The position numbers were made by a program, and so were the translations under genes. Below the pieces are notes generated by a model. It saw nothing but the letters and a program-made list of their open reading frames with translations, made no database searches and was not told the DNA's origin. A stretch of DNA of 64,000 bases from Chaenocephalus aceratus (lineage: Eukaryota > Chordata > Actinopteri > Perciformes > Channichthyidae), in assembly GCA_023974075.1 (NCBI GenBank), contig CM043801.1:18222281-18286280 (forward strand). Direction: 5' to 3'. Positions 1 through 11,453 of the stretch are shown here, one piece after another; the first letter of the stretch is position 1, and every line of letters starts with the position of its first letter.

Positions 1-966
<966 letters not shown>

Positions 967-972
<6 letters not shown>

Positions 973-1587
973 CCTTCTTTCCTGCCTCTAACTTTGTTAC
1001 TCTCTTTTATCCCTTTTTCTAACTTTATTTGTGTGTCTCCTTCCCTGCTCTGCTTCCTCTTTTGACTCAACAGCTTTGAAGTGTGTCATCTAGCTGCTGC
1101 TTCCCTGGGTTTAATTCTCTATGGTTTAATTACCACCTCTGTTTTTGTCACTTGGTGCAGTTTCACTCTCAGGTAGTCACTGTAGGTAGATAAGGATTTG
1201 GCAAAGAAAACACACTATTGTTAGGATGTGAAGATGCCTAACAGCAACACAGCCCCCACTATAGCAATTATCATGGAAAAGTGTACTGTAATTTAATTAA
1301 GGAGTTATTTTCTCTACCCTCTCATATTTTACATTCTATTCTTAATGTCCCATCTCTCTTTTTAGATGGTTATAATATGCCATCATGCTGTTCCTGCTTC
1401 TCTAGAGCTCTTCTACGCCTAGCAGCTTTAATCAACACTAGAAACTACTTCTTGCGTGTGTCTTCATCGAGTGCAGAAGAAGTGATGTGATTGTTCCTGA
1501 CGGATTGGCAGGAAAAAACAACTTTTCACTCACAATTATTCAACCATCCATCCTTTTGACTTATTAATAACTCAGGTATTTGTTATG
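967..1587. other. Intronic DNA, no gene seen
   Basis: Pyrimidine-rich sequence next to the CA repeat is followed by ordinary AT-rich DNA. No coding or repeat family is recognised. Confidence 0.45.
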
Positions 1588-2978
1588 ATTTTCTATATAC
1601 ACAAAATAACCATTTCTCTCAAATATTGTTCACAAATCTGAAAAAATCTGTGATAGTGAGCACTTCTCCTTTGCCGAGATAATCCATCCCACCTCACAGG
1701 TGTGGCATAACAAGATGCTGATTAGACAGCATGATTATTGACAGGTGTGCCTTAGGCTGGCCACAATAAAAGGCCACTCTGAAACGTGCAGTTTTGCTTT
1801 ATTGGGGGGTCCTGGGGGGGTCCGAAAACCAGTCAGTATCTGGTGTGACCACCATTTGCCTCACGCAGTGCAACACATCTCCTTCGCATAGAGTTGATCA
1901 GGTTGTTGATTGTGGCCTGTGGAATGTTGGTCCACTCCTCTTCAATGGCTGTGCCAAGTTGCTGGATATTGGCAGGAACTGGAACACGCTGTCGTATACG
2001 CCGATCCAGAGCATCCCAAACATGCTCAATGGGTGACATGTCCGGTGAGTATGCTGGCCATGCAAGAACTGGGATGTTTTCAGCCTCCAGGAATTGTGTA
2101 CAGATCCTTGCAACATGGGGCCGTGCATTATCATGCTGCAACATGAGGTGATGGTCGTGGAGGAATGGCACAACAATGGGCCTCAGGATCTCGTCACGGT
2201 ATCTCTGTGCATTCACAATGCCATCAATAAAATGCACCTGTGTTCGTCGTCCATAACATACGCCTGCCCCCATACCATAACCCCACCACCACCATGGGCC
2301 ACTCATTCACAACATTGACATCAGAAAACCGCTCACCCACACAACGCCACACACGCTGTCTGCCATCTGCCCTGAACAGTGAAAACCGGGATTCATCCGT
2401 GAAGAGAACACCTCTCCAACGTGCCAGACGCCATCGAATGTGAGCATTTGCCCACTCAAGTCGGTTACGACGACGAACCGGAGTCAGGTCGAGACCCCGA
2501 TGAGGACGACGAGCATGCAGATGAGCTTCCCTGAGACGGTTTCTGACAGTTTGTGCAGAAATTCTTTGGTTATGCAAACCGATTGTTGCAGCAGCTGTCC
2601 GAGTGGCTGGTCTCAGACGATCTTGGAGGTGAACATGCTGGATGTGGAGGTCCTGGGCTGGTGTGGTTACACGTGGTCTGCGGTTGTGAGGCCGGTTGGC
2701 TGTTGGACCCACAGGGGCATATTGTGGCCAGCCTAAGGCACACCTGTGTCAATAATCATACTGTCTAATCAGCATCTTGATATGCCACACCTGTGAGGTG
2801 GGATGGATTATCTCGGCAAAGGAGAAGTGCTCACTATCACAGATTGTATCAGATTTGTGAAAAATATTTGAGAGAAATGGTTATTTTGTGTATATAGAAA
2901 ATGTTTTAGATCTTTGAGTTCATCTCATGAAAAATGGGAGCAAAAACAAAAGTGTTGCATTTATATTTTTGTTCAGTG
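1588..2978 (-). mobile_element. Tc1-like DNA transposon, left end truncated
   Basis: The element is in minus orientation. Long inverted repeats of roughly 250 bp flank a transposase relic; both sides share the block running from TATATACACAAAAT through GCTGATTAGACAG to GGCCACAATA. The right terminus ends in ...TTTGTTCAGTG and is followed by the TA target dinucleotide at 2979-2980. The left side lacks the outermost ~65 bp, starting abruptly at ATTTTCTATATACAC, so that end is deleted. A shorter relative with both termini intact lies at 50940-51742, which fixes the terminal sequence as CACTGAACAAAAATATAAAC. Tc1/mariner elements insert at TA, which agrees. The right end touches a Gypsy integrase fragment, so it appears to have landed in that element. 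Confidence 0.92.
1833..2712 (-). pseudogene. Tc1-like transposase, frameshifted and N-terminally short
   Basis: Two overlapping minus-strand frames make up this transposase relic. Frame one (2712 to about 2290) contains the second DNA-binding helix region (ISAQTVRNRLRE) and the first catalytic Asp in FTDESRFSLF. Frame two (about 2306 to 1833) contains the second catalytic Asp in QHDNARPHVA and the DDE-family PAYSPDMSPIEHVWD segment with the third acidic residue. One frameshift near 2290, in the Gly/Trp-rich stretch, separates them. The first helix-turn-helix at the N-terminus is missing: the sequence runs from the inverted repeat straight into the middle of the DNA-binding region. Family members are about 340 residues; roughly 290 remain in two pieces. 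It encodes a cut-and-paste enzyme that would be nuclear, and this copy cannot make a complete protein. Confidence 0.92.
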
Positions 2979-2980
2979 TA

Positions 2981-4245
2981 AGATAGCTTGCCATCCAGGA
3001 GCACTTGGGACTCTTGGCCTCCTTCAGCAACGCTTCTGGTGGCCCTCCATGTCCTCTGACGCCAAGAAGTATGTCGCCGCCTGCTCCATCTGCGCCCGCA
3101 GTAAGGCATCCCACCGCGCCCCTGCTGGTCTTCTCCACCCTCTTCCCATTCCTCATCTGCCTTGGTCTCACATCGCCATGGACTTCGTGATGGGTCTTCC
3201 CCCATCGGAAGGAAATACAGTTATCCTGACTATTGTTGACCGCTTTTCCAAGGCCGTACACTTCGTTTCCCTACCTAAATTACCTTCTGCTCTGGAGACT
3301 GCTATACTAATCACCCAGCATGTTTTTAGATTGCATGGCATTCCTCAGGACATTGTTTCTGACAGGGGTCCGCAATTTGCCTCTCGAGTCTGGAAAGCCT
3401 TTTGCCGGGCGTTGGGGGCGTCGGCCAGTCTGTCATCAGGTTACCACCCGCAGACCAATGGCCAGAATGAGCGTGCTAATCAGGACCTGGAGGCAGCCCT
3501 TCGCTGTGTCTCTTCTCACCATCCAGTCTCCTGGGCCTCCCACCTGCCATGGGTTGAATATGCCCACAGCTCCCTGGTTTGCTCCGCCACAGGGATGTCT
3601 CCATTCATGGCTTCTGTCGGGTTCCAACCGCCTCTCTTCCCCACCCAGTAGAGGGATGTGGCAGTTCCCTCAGTACAGGGGCATCTTCGGCGGGCCCGCA
3701 GAGTCTGGCATGAAGCTCGGGCAGCTCTCGCTCGCACTGCTGCTCGCAACCAGAGACTTGCAGACCGCCATCGCACTCCAGCCCCGGACTACCAGCCGGC
3801 CAGAAGGTCTGGCTGTCCTCCCGTGATCTGCCACTCCAGACTGACTCCCGCAAACTGGCACCCAGGTACATTGGCCCGTTTGTCATTGAACGGATTATTA
3901 ACCCCGCTGTGGTTAGGCTCAAGCTGCCTTGAATGTCCACCCAGATGTTCATGTCTCCCTTCTCAAACCAGTTTCCTCCAGTCCTCTGAGCCCTCCGGCC
4001 GAGCCCCCTCCTCCCCCCTGGATTATTGACAATTACCCTGCTTTCACCGTCCAGCGGTTGTTGGATGCACGAAGGTGAGGCTGGGGGTTCCAGTACTTGG
4101 TGGATTGGGAGGGGTACGGGCTAGAGGAGCGTTCATGGATCTCCCGCTCCCTGATTTTGGACCCTGATCTCCTTAGGGACTTTTATGATAGGTACCCAGA
4201 CAGGCCTGGTAGGACGCCAGGCCTGTCCGTTGAGGGGGGGGTTAC
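2981..4245 (+). pseudogene. Gypsy pol: integrase and chromodomain relic
   Basis: The zinc-binding module is seen in IACHPG and QQRFWWPSM followed by [11 protein letters not shown] (about 2985-3115). The DDE core has its first Asp in [12 protein letters not shown] (about 3231), the second in [11 protein letters not shown] (about 3357) and the Glu in [15 protein letters not shown] (about 3440). An in-frame TAG at 3649-3651 cuts the protein just after the core. The same frame then continues (VWHEARAAL) until a frameshift near 3800. Another frame carries the C-terminal chromodomain, visible as [15 protein letters not shown] near 4090-4145. Several stops and frameshifts make it non-functional. An apparent ATG at 2914 lies in the inverted repeat of the neighbouring Tc1-like element and is a chance fusion, not the native start. 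Confidence 0.93.
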
Positions 4246-4673
4246 TGTTATGATTCTGTTTAGTTTTGTTTTTGTTGTGTGCTTTTTTGTGCTTTTTCCT
4301 GTCTCACCCCTCCCTTCTGTTTTCCTCTGCAGGGTTGGTGTGTGACAGGGAGTTAGCTGGCTCCTCCCAGTAGCAGACGAGACACACCTGTTTCCACTCA
4401 CCTCTTGACCTGTAGATATAATAGCCCGGTCCTCATGCCACTTCCCTGCCAGATAATTCCTTTGTGTTTCAACCCTCCGGTGTGTCTCGCTGCTCTCCTC
4501 GTCTTTTGGATCTATTGCTTGGATTTTTGCCTCCTGTCCCTGACGTCTCAGTGCCAGCCAACTTCCTGACTCCACTGCCGTATTTTCTGTTCTTCTGCTT
4601 GAATAAAGCTTTTTGTTTTTGCATCTCTCTCCAGTCTTTTGCTTTGGGGTCCAATATTCTTTAGGTCTTAACA
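4246..4673 (+). repeat. Solo-copy 3' LTR of the Gypsy element
   Basis: The LTR begins TG and ends CA, directly after the G-rich polypurine tract. It contains a TATA-like ATATAATA near 4416 and a polyadenylation signal AATAAA at 4602-4607, followed by a T-rich stretch, as expected for an LTR with its own promoter and terminator. The matching 5' LTR is not in the window. Confidence 0.88.
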
Positions 4674-7600
4674 GTATTATTAATAATGCAGGCTCACATC
4701 ATTCAAATAGGATGCATTTCATTACAAAAATCTTGCTCACCACTGGCTTTGAACTTATGATAATAAGTCCTATGTTTTACAAGCATTACATTGATTTTGA
4801 CATTGTGCTCCAAAAAAAGGGATGACTGACACTGACACATGAATGTAAATCACGTCAGTTTTAGTTGTTTTTCTTAGCCAAGTAACTTCAAGATGGAACA
4901 GTTGAAAACTATGAAATGTGGAATATTTTGTACATTTCTGTGGGCAACTTTGACACTTTACATTCACTGAAGCAATAATATTCATGTCAATATTTTCTAT
5001 CCGAACACAGATTAGGTTGTGACACAGAAATTAGAGTGTGGAGAAAATCATTGTTATTTGAGATTCAGGCATTACGTTGTGTAGTGTCAGGAATCGAGTT
5101 CAGTTTTACTTTAGTTAATGGGAAAGCTGCATTCTCTAAGTCTAAGTAAAGTCTGTTTGAACAAGGTTTGAATTTATTGCATCACAAAAACGCTCTCAAA
5201 ACGGTAAAGATTTGTTTAGAACAAATGTAAAAAAAATCCTGAAGACAAAGGAAGTTTATTAATATATATTCCAAAATGTTGAGGAGTCACAGACAAAATG
5301 TAGGTTGAACATATAGAGCAGTGGCATTTCAGCCATCTCACAAGTGTCTGCTAAATTCTAATCGATACAGCTGTCTACACTGGCCACAAAATGGCTTTCA
5401 CGTCTCATAGCTGCAGCCTAATCTGTCGTGTTTAGCTTCATCATACATGTGTAATCATTGGGTACTGGACAGGTCTGAGCCCACGTCAGTATTGCGGCTG
5501 CCTGTGTGAAGATGTTGTTATCTTTATACACAGATCAGATACTGTGCATAAATAATTCATTAGTTCTTATCATGATATAAAATGGCTGATATAATAATGA
5601 TGAGCTAAAGGACACACAGTGTGTAGGAGCCAATTAACTGTGGGTATAAAGGTAGGAACCTATGTGTGTTGGTGAGAGGTTCCGCCAGAAGGCCCATACA
5701 GTTTTTGACCACACACACGGAGAACACGCACACGGAGAACACACACACACACACACACACAGAATTACAAGCAAAGCAAAGGTATTGTGTAAACGGTAAT
5801 ATCGTGTGGTGAATATGGAAAGAAGCAAGTAAATGGAAACCAGTAAAATGGAAATAAATGGACTGTTTCAAACTGGAAACTTTGTTTCTGACCTTTATTC
5901 AGCAGCAAACTTGTGTGCGTCAATTACACCCACCAAGCGGATTCTCAGAGGCTTAAAGCGTTGGCTTAGCCTCTACACAGTGTATTAACAAAGCCTCACA
6001 CTCAAAACACAAGTTCAACAATATAAAATACACAAACATTGAAAAATTGCTGTAAAAAAATACTGAGAAATATATTTCACACAAACACTGTGTGAATGCC
6101 AACAATGTAAAAAATCAATGGGAATAATCAAACGTGTGTTTCCGTGGCAGCCGCCTGTGATGACCCTCTCTTATTTCCATTGTCCACAGCCACTTTTTTC
6201 TCTCAGCTATCCATTCTCCCTTTCCCTTTATATTTTTTCAACTACTTTTGTTCCTTTACCCTATTTGAGTTCTGCAGAGGAAACAATGTACCAAACACAT
6301 TACCCTGGTGCCATGATGAATGGGGAGAATGTGTGGCTGTTGACTGCGGCCTGGAGATAAAGAATAAGCAAATGAAACCGCCTGCCTGCCTCCCAGCACC
6401 CTAGAGTCCACTGCCACCATTCCTCATGCTAATTTGATTGAGAACGCTCGATCAGCACATACTCCTGGACTCACACACCTTTGTTGAGGTGTTGAGGAGA
6501 TGGAGGGGTGCATAGAGAAGAATAGAGGGCGGCATCATGGCATGGGGCAATAACAATGTATCTCCAGGACGCCTGTCTCAGCGTATAATGTTAAAGTTCG
6601 GTCCACTGTGGGTAGTTTACATCAAAGTGAAATGTGATACCGCAGGAGAGGGCAAGACAGAACGACAGGAAGGGAAAGGAAAGGAATATATGGGTAAAAA
6701 AGTGAGGGGAGAGAGGGTTAGAAGTGAAGATGAGGGGACATTAATCCAGAGAGGAATTAGTGATGGAAGGCCAGTGGATGGCAAAGGAAATAAAGAATGA
6801 CGACAGAAAAAAGAACAAGAGAGGAAACTACTTGACAATCCTGGTCCATGTTCCCATCGTGCAATTAATGTGGAGCCAGAAGGACGGCCTACTCCTTTCT
6901 GCAGTAAAACAAAACCAGGATTGATGAGAGTGTCTGTAATGCATAAGTGACTGCCTGTGTATGGGCTCGCTAGGAGCAATGTGTCCAGATAGAGGATAGG
7001 AGGAAAGATAGTTGTGCTGGGGAAGAAGGAATGTGGCATTATGGCGAGAGAAAGACACAAACAGAGGCAGCGATTGAGATAAAGATATGAGAGAATAGTT
7101 GGACTCCAAGAAGAAGAGAAGGTATGTGTGATTTGTGAAAAACACAGTGAGAGCTGCAGCAGCAGACAATTGCAAAGGGAGATAAATTGGGGCCGAGCTG
7201 CTCTTTTGATGGCCATTTTTTCAGAGTCTCCTTGGTAGCGATTGTATGGGATTCATTCATTAAACCGCATGCAATGAAAAACAAAGAGAGAAATATCACC
7301 AGTCAGCAGCCAGGGCACAGCACTGCCTTTTTTCCTCTCAGGCCATATTTCACCCAGTTTGACCTTCTCAAGTCAACACAGCAAGTGTTAATCATGGAGA
7401 AATACAATCAAAATGAATTTCCTCTTTTGTCGGGCTGCTCGCTGCAGCGCCATTAAATCTTCACTGGGTAGCGGACGATGTTGCTAGGCAAAGCTCTGAA
7501 CTGTAAATTACTGTAAGTCGGTACTGCTTGATTACAGAGGAACAATGTCGGTGAGGTTTATCTCCACCATCTCCCCCTTTTATGATTTGAATAAAACATG

Positions 7601-8383
7601 AATTAAGTTTCTATTTTTGCATAATATATTCTGTAGATTCTTGTATGTTATGTATAACTAAATCTTCCTGAACCCCTCCCAAGGATCATTAAATCTTCAT
7701 AAACAGTAAATCTACATAATGGCTCAGCAGTTGGGTTACACTGTACAGTATGTGCACATTATAGGGTTGCTAAAAGCAGCACGTATAGGCAGAACAGAGG
7801 TGCCTTTACCATGCATTCAAGCTGTATCCAGCGCCTCAAGGTCAGCTGTATATACCCATTATTTACAGAACAGCTCACACGTAACAATGAAAAAACACTA
7901 ATTTATGACTGTCACTAGAACAAAAACACACACAGTAAAGGAAAAACAGAGGGAGAAAAATAGCTGAGTATCAGTTTTTCATGGTTGTCAGCTCTGGGAT
8001 TAATGGAAGCCATTTCGCCATAATGAGCTGTTAAGCGTTAGCTGCCAAAAAAGCCTCTTCGTTTGCCTTTGAGTCTCAGAATACTTTCTCCAATTCGAAT
8101 ATCTCTCCCCTTCCTGTGTCTGTAAGCTCTGCTGTACCTGCGCGACGGCTGTCAGATTCCAGCTCTTGTTAGACAACACAATCAGCACCAGAAACAATTA
8201 TCTGGGGATGAGGTTAATAATGATATCATACTGTTTGTGAATAAAAGTGTACCTGTGTTGTCACTACTATGCTCCCAGCGACTGGTTTAATGGAAGCCAG
8301 TATGTGCTGTGTGTCATATTTGTCTCAAACATTAGAAGCAATAACAAGTTTGAACAAACAAGTGGAGTGTTTTTCATGGCCAT
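4674..8383. other. Intronic DNA, no gene seen
   Basis: I find no coding family here. A small CA microsatellite sits at about 5741-5760 beside two copies of ACACGGAGAACAC (about 5710-5740). A purine-rich tract runs from 6640 to 7080. Short open frames in this region have no family motifs and look like chance. Confidence 0.45.
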
Positions 8384-8717
8384 TGTCACGCCCTGGCTCA
8401 AGGACGGACAAAGGAAGGAGACCCACATGATTCATCCAATTGAAGTGCATTTATTTAAAGAAACTAAATTAACTATGAAATCAGTTAATCAGTTATGTGT
8501 GTAGTGTGTGGGTGTGTGAACATGCATCAGTATATAAAGAAAAAACAAACAAACCAAGGTCCAGTAGAGCCAAGCTACCCAAGAGGAGAGAGAGACTGAC
8601 TGCTCAGGCACCCATACTTGAGGCTGAGCAGTCAACCCAAATCAGGTGTCAGCAATCTCTCCTGATTTGGGGAGTGGCTAACCAGGGACCTGAGTCTAAG
8701 GCCTAGGGGCCATCACA
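8384..8717 (-). repeat. 3' LTR (left copy)
   Basis: This 334-bp LTR is nearly identical to 11454-11833 and is preceded, in element direction, by the polypurine tract. On the minus strand an AATAAA-type signal lies within TTTAAATAAATGCAC, complementary to about 8449-8463. It lacks the AACC expansion seen in the other LTR. Confidence 0.93.
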
Positions 8718-8732
8718 CCTCCCCCCTTAAGA
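8718..8732 (-). other. Polypurine tract
   Basis: On the minus strand the sequence CTTAAGGGGGGAGG immediately precedes the TGTGATGG start of the 3' LTR. This is the usual plus-strand DNA primer of LTR retroelements and sets the element's orientation. Confidence 0.85.
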
Positions 8733-9069
8733 AGAATGAGGTAGCACCTCAGATCCTGAAACAAAACAAGAATATTAGACACAACATTTTCTTCCAATTC
8801 ATAAATCTGAGTAACACGTCTCAGAGCACATACAAACTGCATTATAAGCCTATCAAAAGTGATACTAGGCAAAGAAGGAACTATGACAAAAAGTACCCGA
8901 GGTGACTACCGAATTTGCACAAAACCTGCAATCATTATAGCCTAACCCCAGGAAAAGCAACTACTGCTGCTTAGTGGACGAAACAGGGAATGCCTGTACG
9001 GCCAACACTTCAAGAAGACTGGGACGAAGCCCCCCTTGCCTGCCCCATCTTACCCAAAGAGGTTACTGT

Positions 9070-9351
9070 AGCTCTCTTTTACATACTTCCGTGTGTTACA
9101 AATGTTGCACTCTGACCTTCTAGCCCAATTGACATTGCACATGTTTTGCCACTTCCAATCATATACACTGAAGAGACCCCTGCTCCTCCCAGCCAGAGTT
9201 TTCCCACTATCTGTTCTTCCAGCTTTATCATCTGTGCCCTCATGGGTTTCTTCCTGCCACATCTGTAACAACTGCTTCTTCTAGCAAAGTTCATCATTCC
9301 ACACTTATCAGTACAAAACCAGTCCTCGCCTCTAACATGAAAACTCTTTCC
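9070..9351 (-). pseudogene. zranb2 (fragment): Captured ZRANB2-like fragment with two RanBP2-type zinc fingers
   Basis: About 94 codons resemble the N-terminal half of ZRANB2 (ZNF265), an SR-related nuclear splicing regulator whose paired RanBP2-type fingers bind single-stranded RNA. It starts at GKSFHVRGEDWFC, close to the start of fish ZRANB2. Finger 1 keeps its four Cys (DWFCTDKC then SSCYRC) and the NFARR core, although one residue is missing between the first two Cys. After a one-base deletion near 9230 the frame shifts and continues as GKTLAGRSRGLFSVYDW, then finger 2 with NVNWARRSECNICNT and KYVK. Small compensating indels destroy the first two Cys of finger 2. The segment is continuous with no intron-like gap, so it probably came from mRNA. 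The acidic and Ser/Arg-rich C-terminal half of ZRANB2 is absent. It lies exactly where pol should continue after protease in the host element. Confidence 0.88.
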
Positions 9352-9419
9352 TTCAATGTTTATTTTGTTACCCCTGAATGGCTTTGCGTGATCTGGCCAA
9401 CACGACCACCTGCCAGGTC

Positions 9420-9760
9420 ATTTCCCAAAATGATGTCCGCTCCAGTCACGGGCAACTCTGGACGAAACACCAACCTCCACTTCTCTCTGAGAACAAATCA
9501 CAGGACAGAAACAGTTTATGCTCAGGCACAGAAATGGATTGCAGACAATCCTCGAAATGGAACACAGCGCCCCGTGTCTGAATCTGGAGAAAAAGGCAAG
9601 ATGGCCTCCCTCACCAAAGTATTCAAAGCGCCTGAGTCCCTCAAAATCCCTGACTTGAACTTTCTTGTCACTCCCAACTAGGGTTACAAAACCGTCAGAC
9701 ATAAACGAAGCATAACCCGACTCAACCTCTGAGATATCAATTGCCTTACCCTGCATTTGC
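9420..9760 (-). pseudogene. Retroelement aspartic protease relic
   Basis: Minus-strand frames contain GFVTLVGSDKKVQV (about 9656-9700) and, one frame over, ILRDSGALN, with the catalytic Asp-Ser-Gly at about 9630-9638 in place of the common DTG. Near 9400-9435 comes the conserved post-protease motif GNDLAGG. These are in the usual order and spacing for Gypsy retropepsin. Frameshifts separate the pieces and stops follow. The ZRANB2 fragment begins about 50 bp after GNDLAGG. Confidence 0.82.
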
Positions 9761-9865
9761 AATGGAGCCAAGACTTCTGTTTCACCAAACTCTGGGATTA
9801 TGAACAGTTGTAGCCAAAACCAACTGACTTCACACGAAAATTGTTGCTTTTCCCCTCTAGCAAAG

Positions 9866-10905
9866 GACATTCTTTTTTCCAATGACCCTGTTGATGGCAA
9901 TAATTACAACACCATTTGCATTGCTTGTGCCATTAGGATGCTGTGCAAACTTTGGGGACAAAGATCCTGCTCTCTGAGATTCATTCCTTTCATAACGCTC
10001 ACCAAAGATGCGCCTGTTGCGTCAACACTACTCATCAGCCAGTACTGCTGCCTCCCTAGGACATGTGACTTTATGTTCATTAATATAGGTTGCAATGTTC
10101 TCAGGGACCGACTGTTTCAAACTGCTCCAGAATGATTAAATCACATAACTGATCCAATGTTTTTCTACCCCAGAAAGCAGAGTACAGCGCTTGAAATGCA
10201 AAATCAATCCGTGTAAAACCCTGTGTTTTGTTACCACTCTTTCGCCAGTCTCTAAAACGTTGGCGGTACGCTTCAGGCACCAACTCATAAGCCTTCAAAA
10301 CAGACGATTTCACCGTATCATAATCTTTACAGGCATCAGAAGATAAAGCGAGTAGGCTTCTTGTGCTTTACCTGTAAAAACCACAACTGCAACATTAAAG
10401 TTTCTGTCCTCATCAGCCACCCCTTGAATCTGCAACACGCTCAAACAGACAAAAAAAAGTGTCTATATCATTTTCATTAAACGTTGGTAACAACAGTAAA
10501 TTACTTGCAACATCAAAGCGTGAACTTACAAGTTCCTCATTCAATGCCGATGCAGACATTTTACCTGCCCTAATCAAAGCCAATTTTTGCAGTTCCAAAT
10601 CCAGTTTCATTTGTTCCTTTTTGTATTTGATTTGTTCCACCTCTTTTTCAAGAATCAACAATTCTTTCTGTTGTTCAAATGTTAAGCCAGACACATAATT
10701 AGTGACAATGCTCTTACCTCCCCTGTCCATCAGTACCGCACAGTCTAGCAAATGAGCCTTTAACACTTTTCAGGGTTTCCTTTGTTTGCTTGGAATCAAA
10801 ATCAACAGAGTAATAATGAGCAATCTTCAACAACTGCTCCTTTGTACATTGCTCCAACAACTCAGCCGAGGGACACTGAACAAAATCTTCCACAATGTTA
10901 GCCAT
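9866..10905 (-). pseudogene. Gag polyprotein relic with SCAN-like region and zinc knuckle
   Basis: The likely start is MANIVEDFVQ at about 10905. A coiled, Lys/Glu-rich segment (about 10560-10680) includes EKEVEQIKYKKEQMKLDLEL. A SCAN-like capsid segment containing KAYELVPEAYRQRFRDW is at about 10245-10310. The single CCHC knuckle CNYCHQQGHWKKEC (spacing C-X2-C-X4-H-X4-C) is at 9867-9908. The vertebrate SCAN domain is known to derive from gag of Gmr1-like Gypsy elements, so this gag probably belongs to that broad group. At least two frameshifts, near 10740 and near 10350, break it. Gag would form the particle that packages the RNA. Confidence 0.87.
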
Positions 10906-11441
10906 ATCAAACCACAAAAATCTAGCAACCTAGATAACCACATTGAGGTAACATACACCAAACCTTTACACTATGCAACTAGTGGCAACAACAACTGGTG
11001 ACTCGTCGCTTAACTAACTCATTAGAGTATGTCCCTTATCTGACTAAACTCGTACCTAGTCTTCGTACAGATACTTGTGGCGGGTATTTATTCACTGAAA
11101 CCCAGTGGCACTGGAAAGCAACTGTATACAGTACACAGCAACCCCACAAGAAACCATGGACGTGATCCGAGACAACTGCTCTAGCCACTTTCTCTGTCAC
11201 ACTAAACCCAACCCCCGACAACAGACTCTCTATTAGAACCTGCTGCTTGGCCTCACAGAGGAGAACACCGGTCACATGCCACACCAAACATTTAGCATAT
11301 TTACCTCAAAGAAAACTGGCCCAAACTAGATTATAATAAAGCTCTCCAAAACAACTACATCCATGTGTGATACTCCAACCTAAATTAGTATAGAAAATTC
11401 ATACCGACAAAATGTATGTCAAAATTTGACTTTTGACTTTA

Positions 11442-11453
11442 GACGAGCCCCCA
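11442..11453 (-). other. Primer-binding site, tRNA-Pro type
   Basis: Directly inside the right LTR the minus strand reads TGGGGGCTCGTC. That equals the first 12 bases of the classic tRNA-Pro primer-binding site. Position and polarity agree with the polypurine tract at the other end. Confidence 0.85.

Larger units (their letters stand above)
2981..4673 (+). mobile_element. Ty3/Gypsy (chromovirus-type) LTR retrotransposon, 3' part
   Basis: Only the 3' end of pol and one LTR remain. In order it holds the integrase zinc-binding region, the integrase core, a chromodomain-like segment, a G-rich polypurine tract (about 4231-4241) and a 428-bp LTR starting TGTTATGATT and ending CTTAACA. Everything upstream (5' LTR, gag, protease, reverse transcriptase, RNase H) is absent, and the fragment starts directly at the TA next to the Tc1-like element. 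The chromodomain after integrase is typical of chromoviruses, in which it steers integration towards marked chromatin. Confidence 0.93.

Noticed and set aside
9050..9297. Considered that the ZRANB2 match might be a normal pol region or chance zinc finger
   Set aside because: Both RanBP2-type fingers and the linker GKTLAGRSRGLFS appear in the correct order over about 94 codons; chance is not credible.
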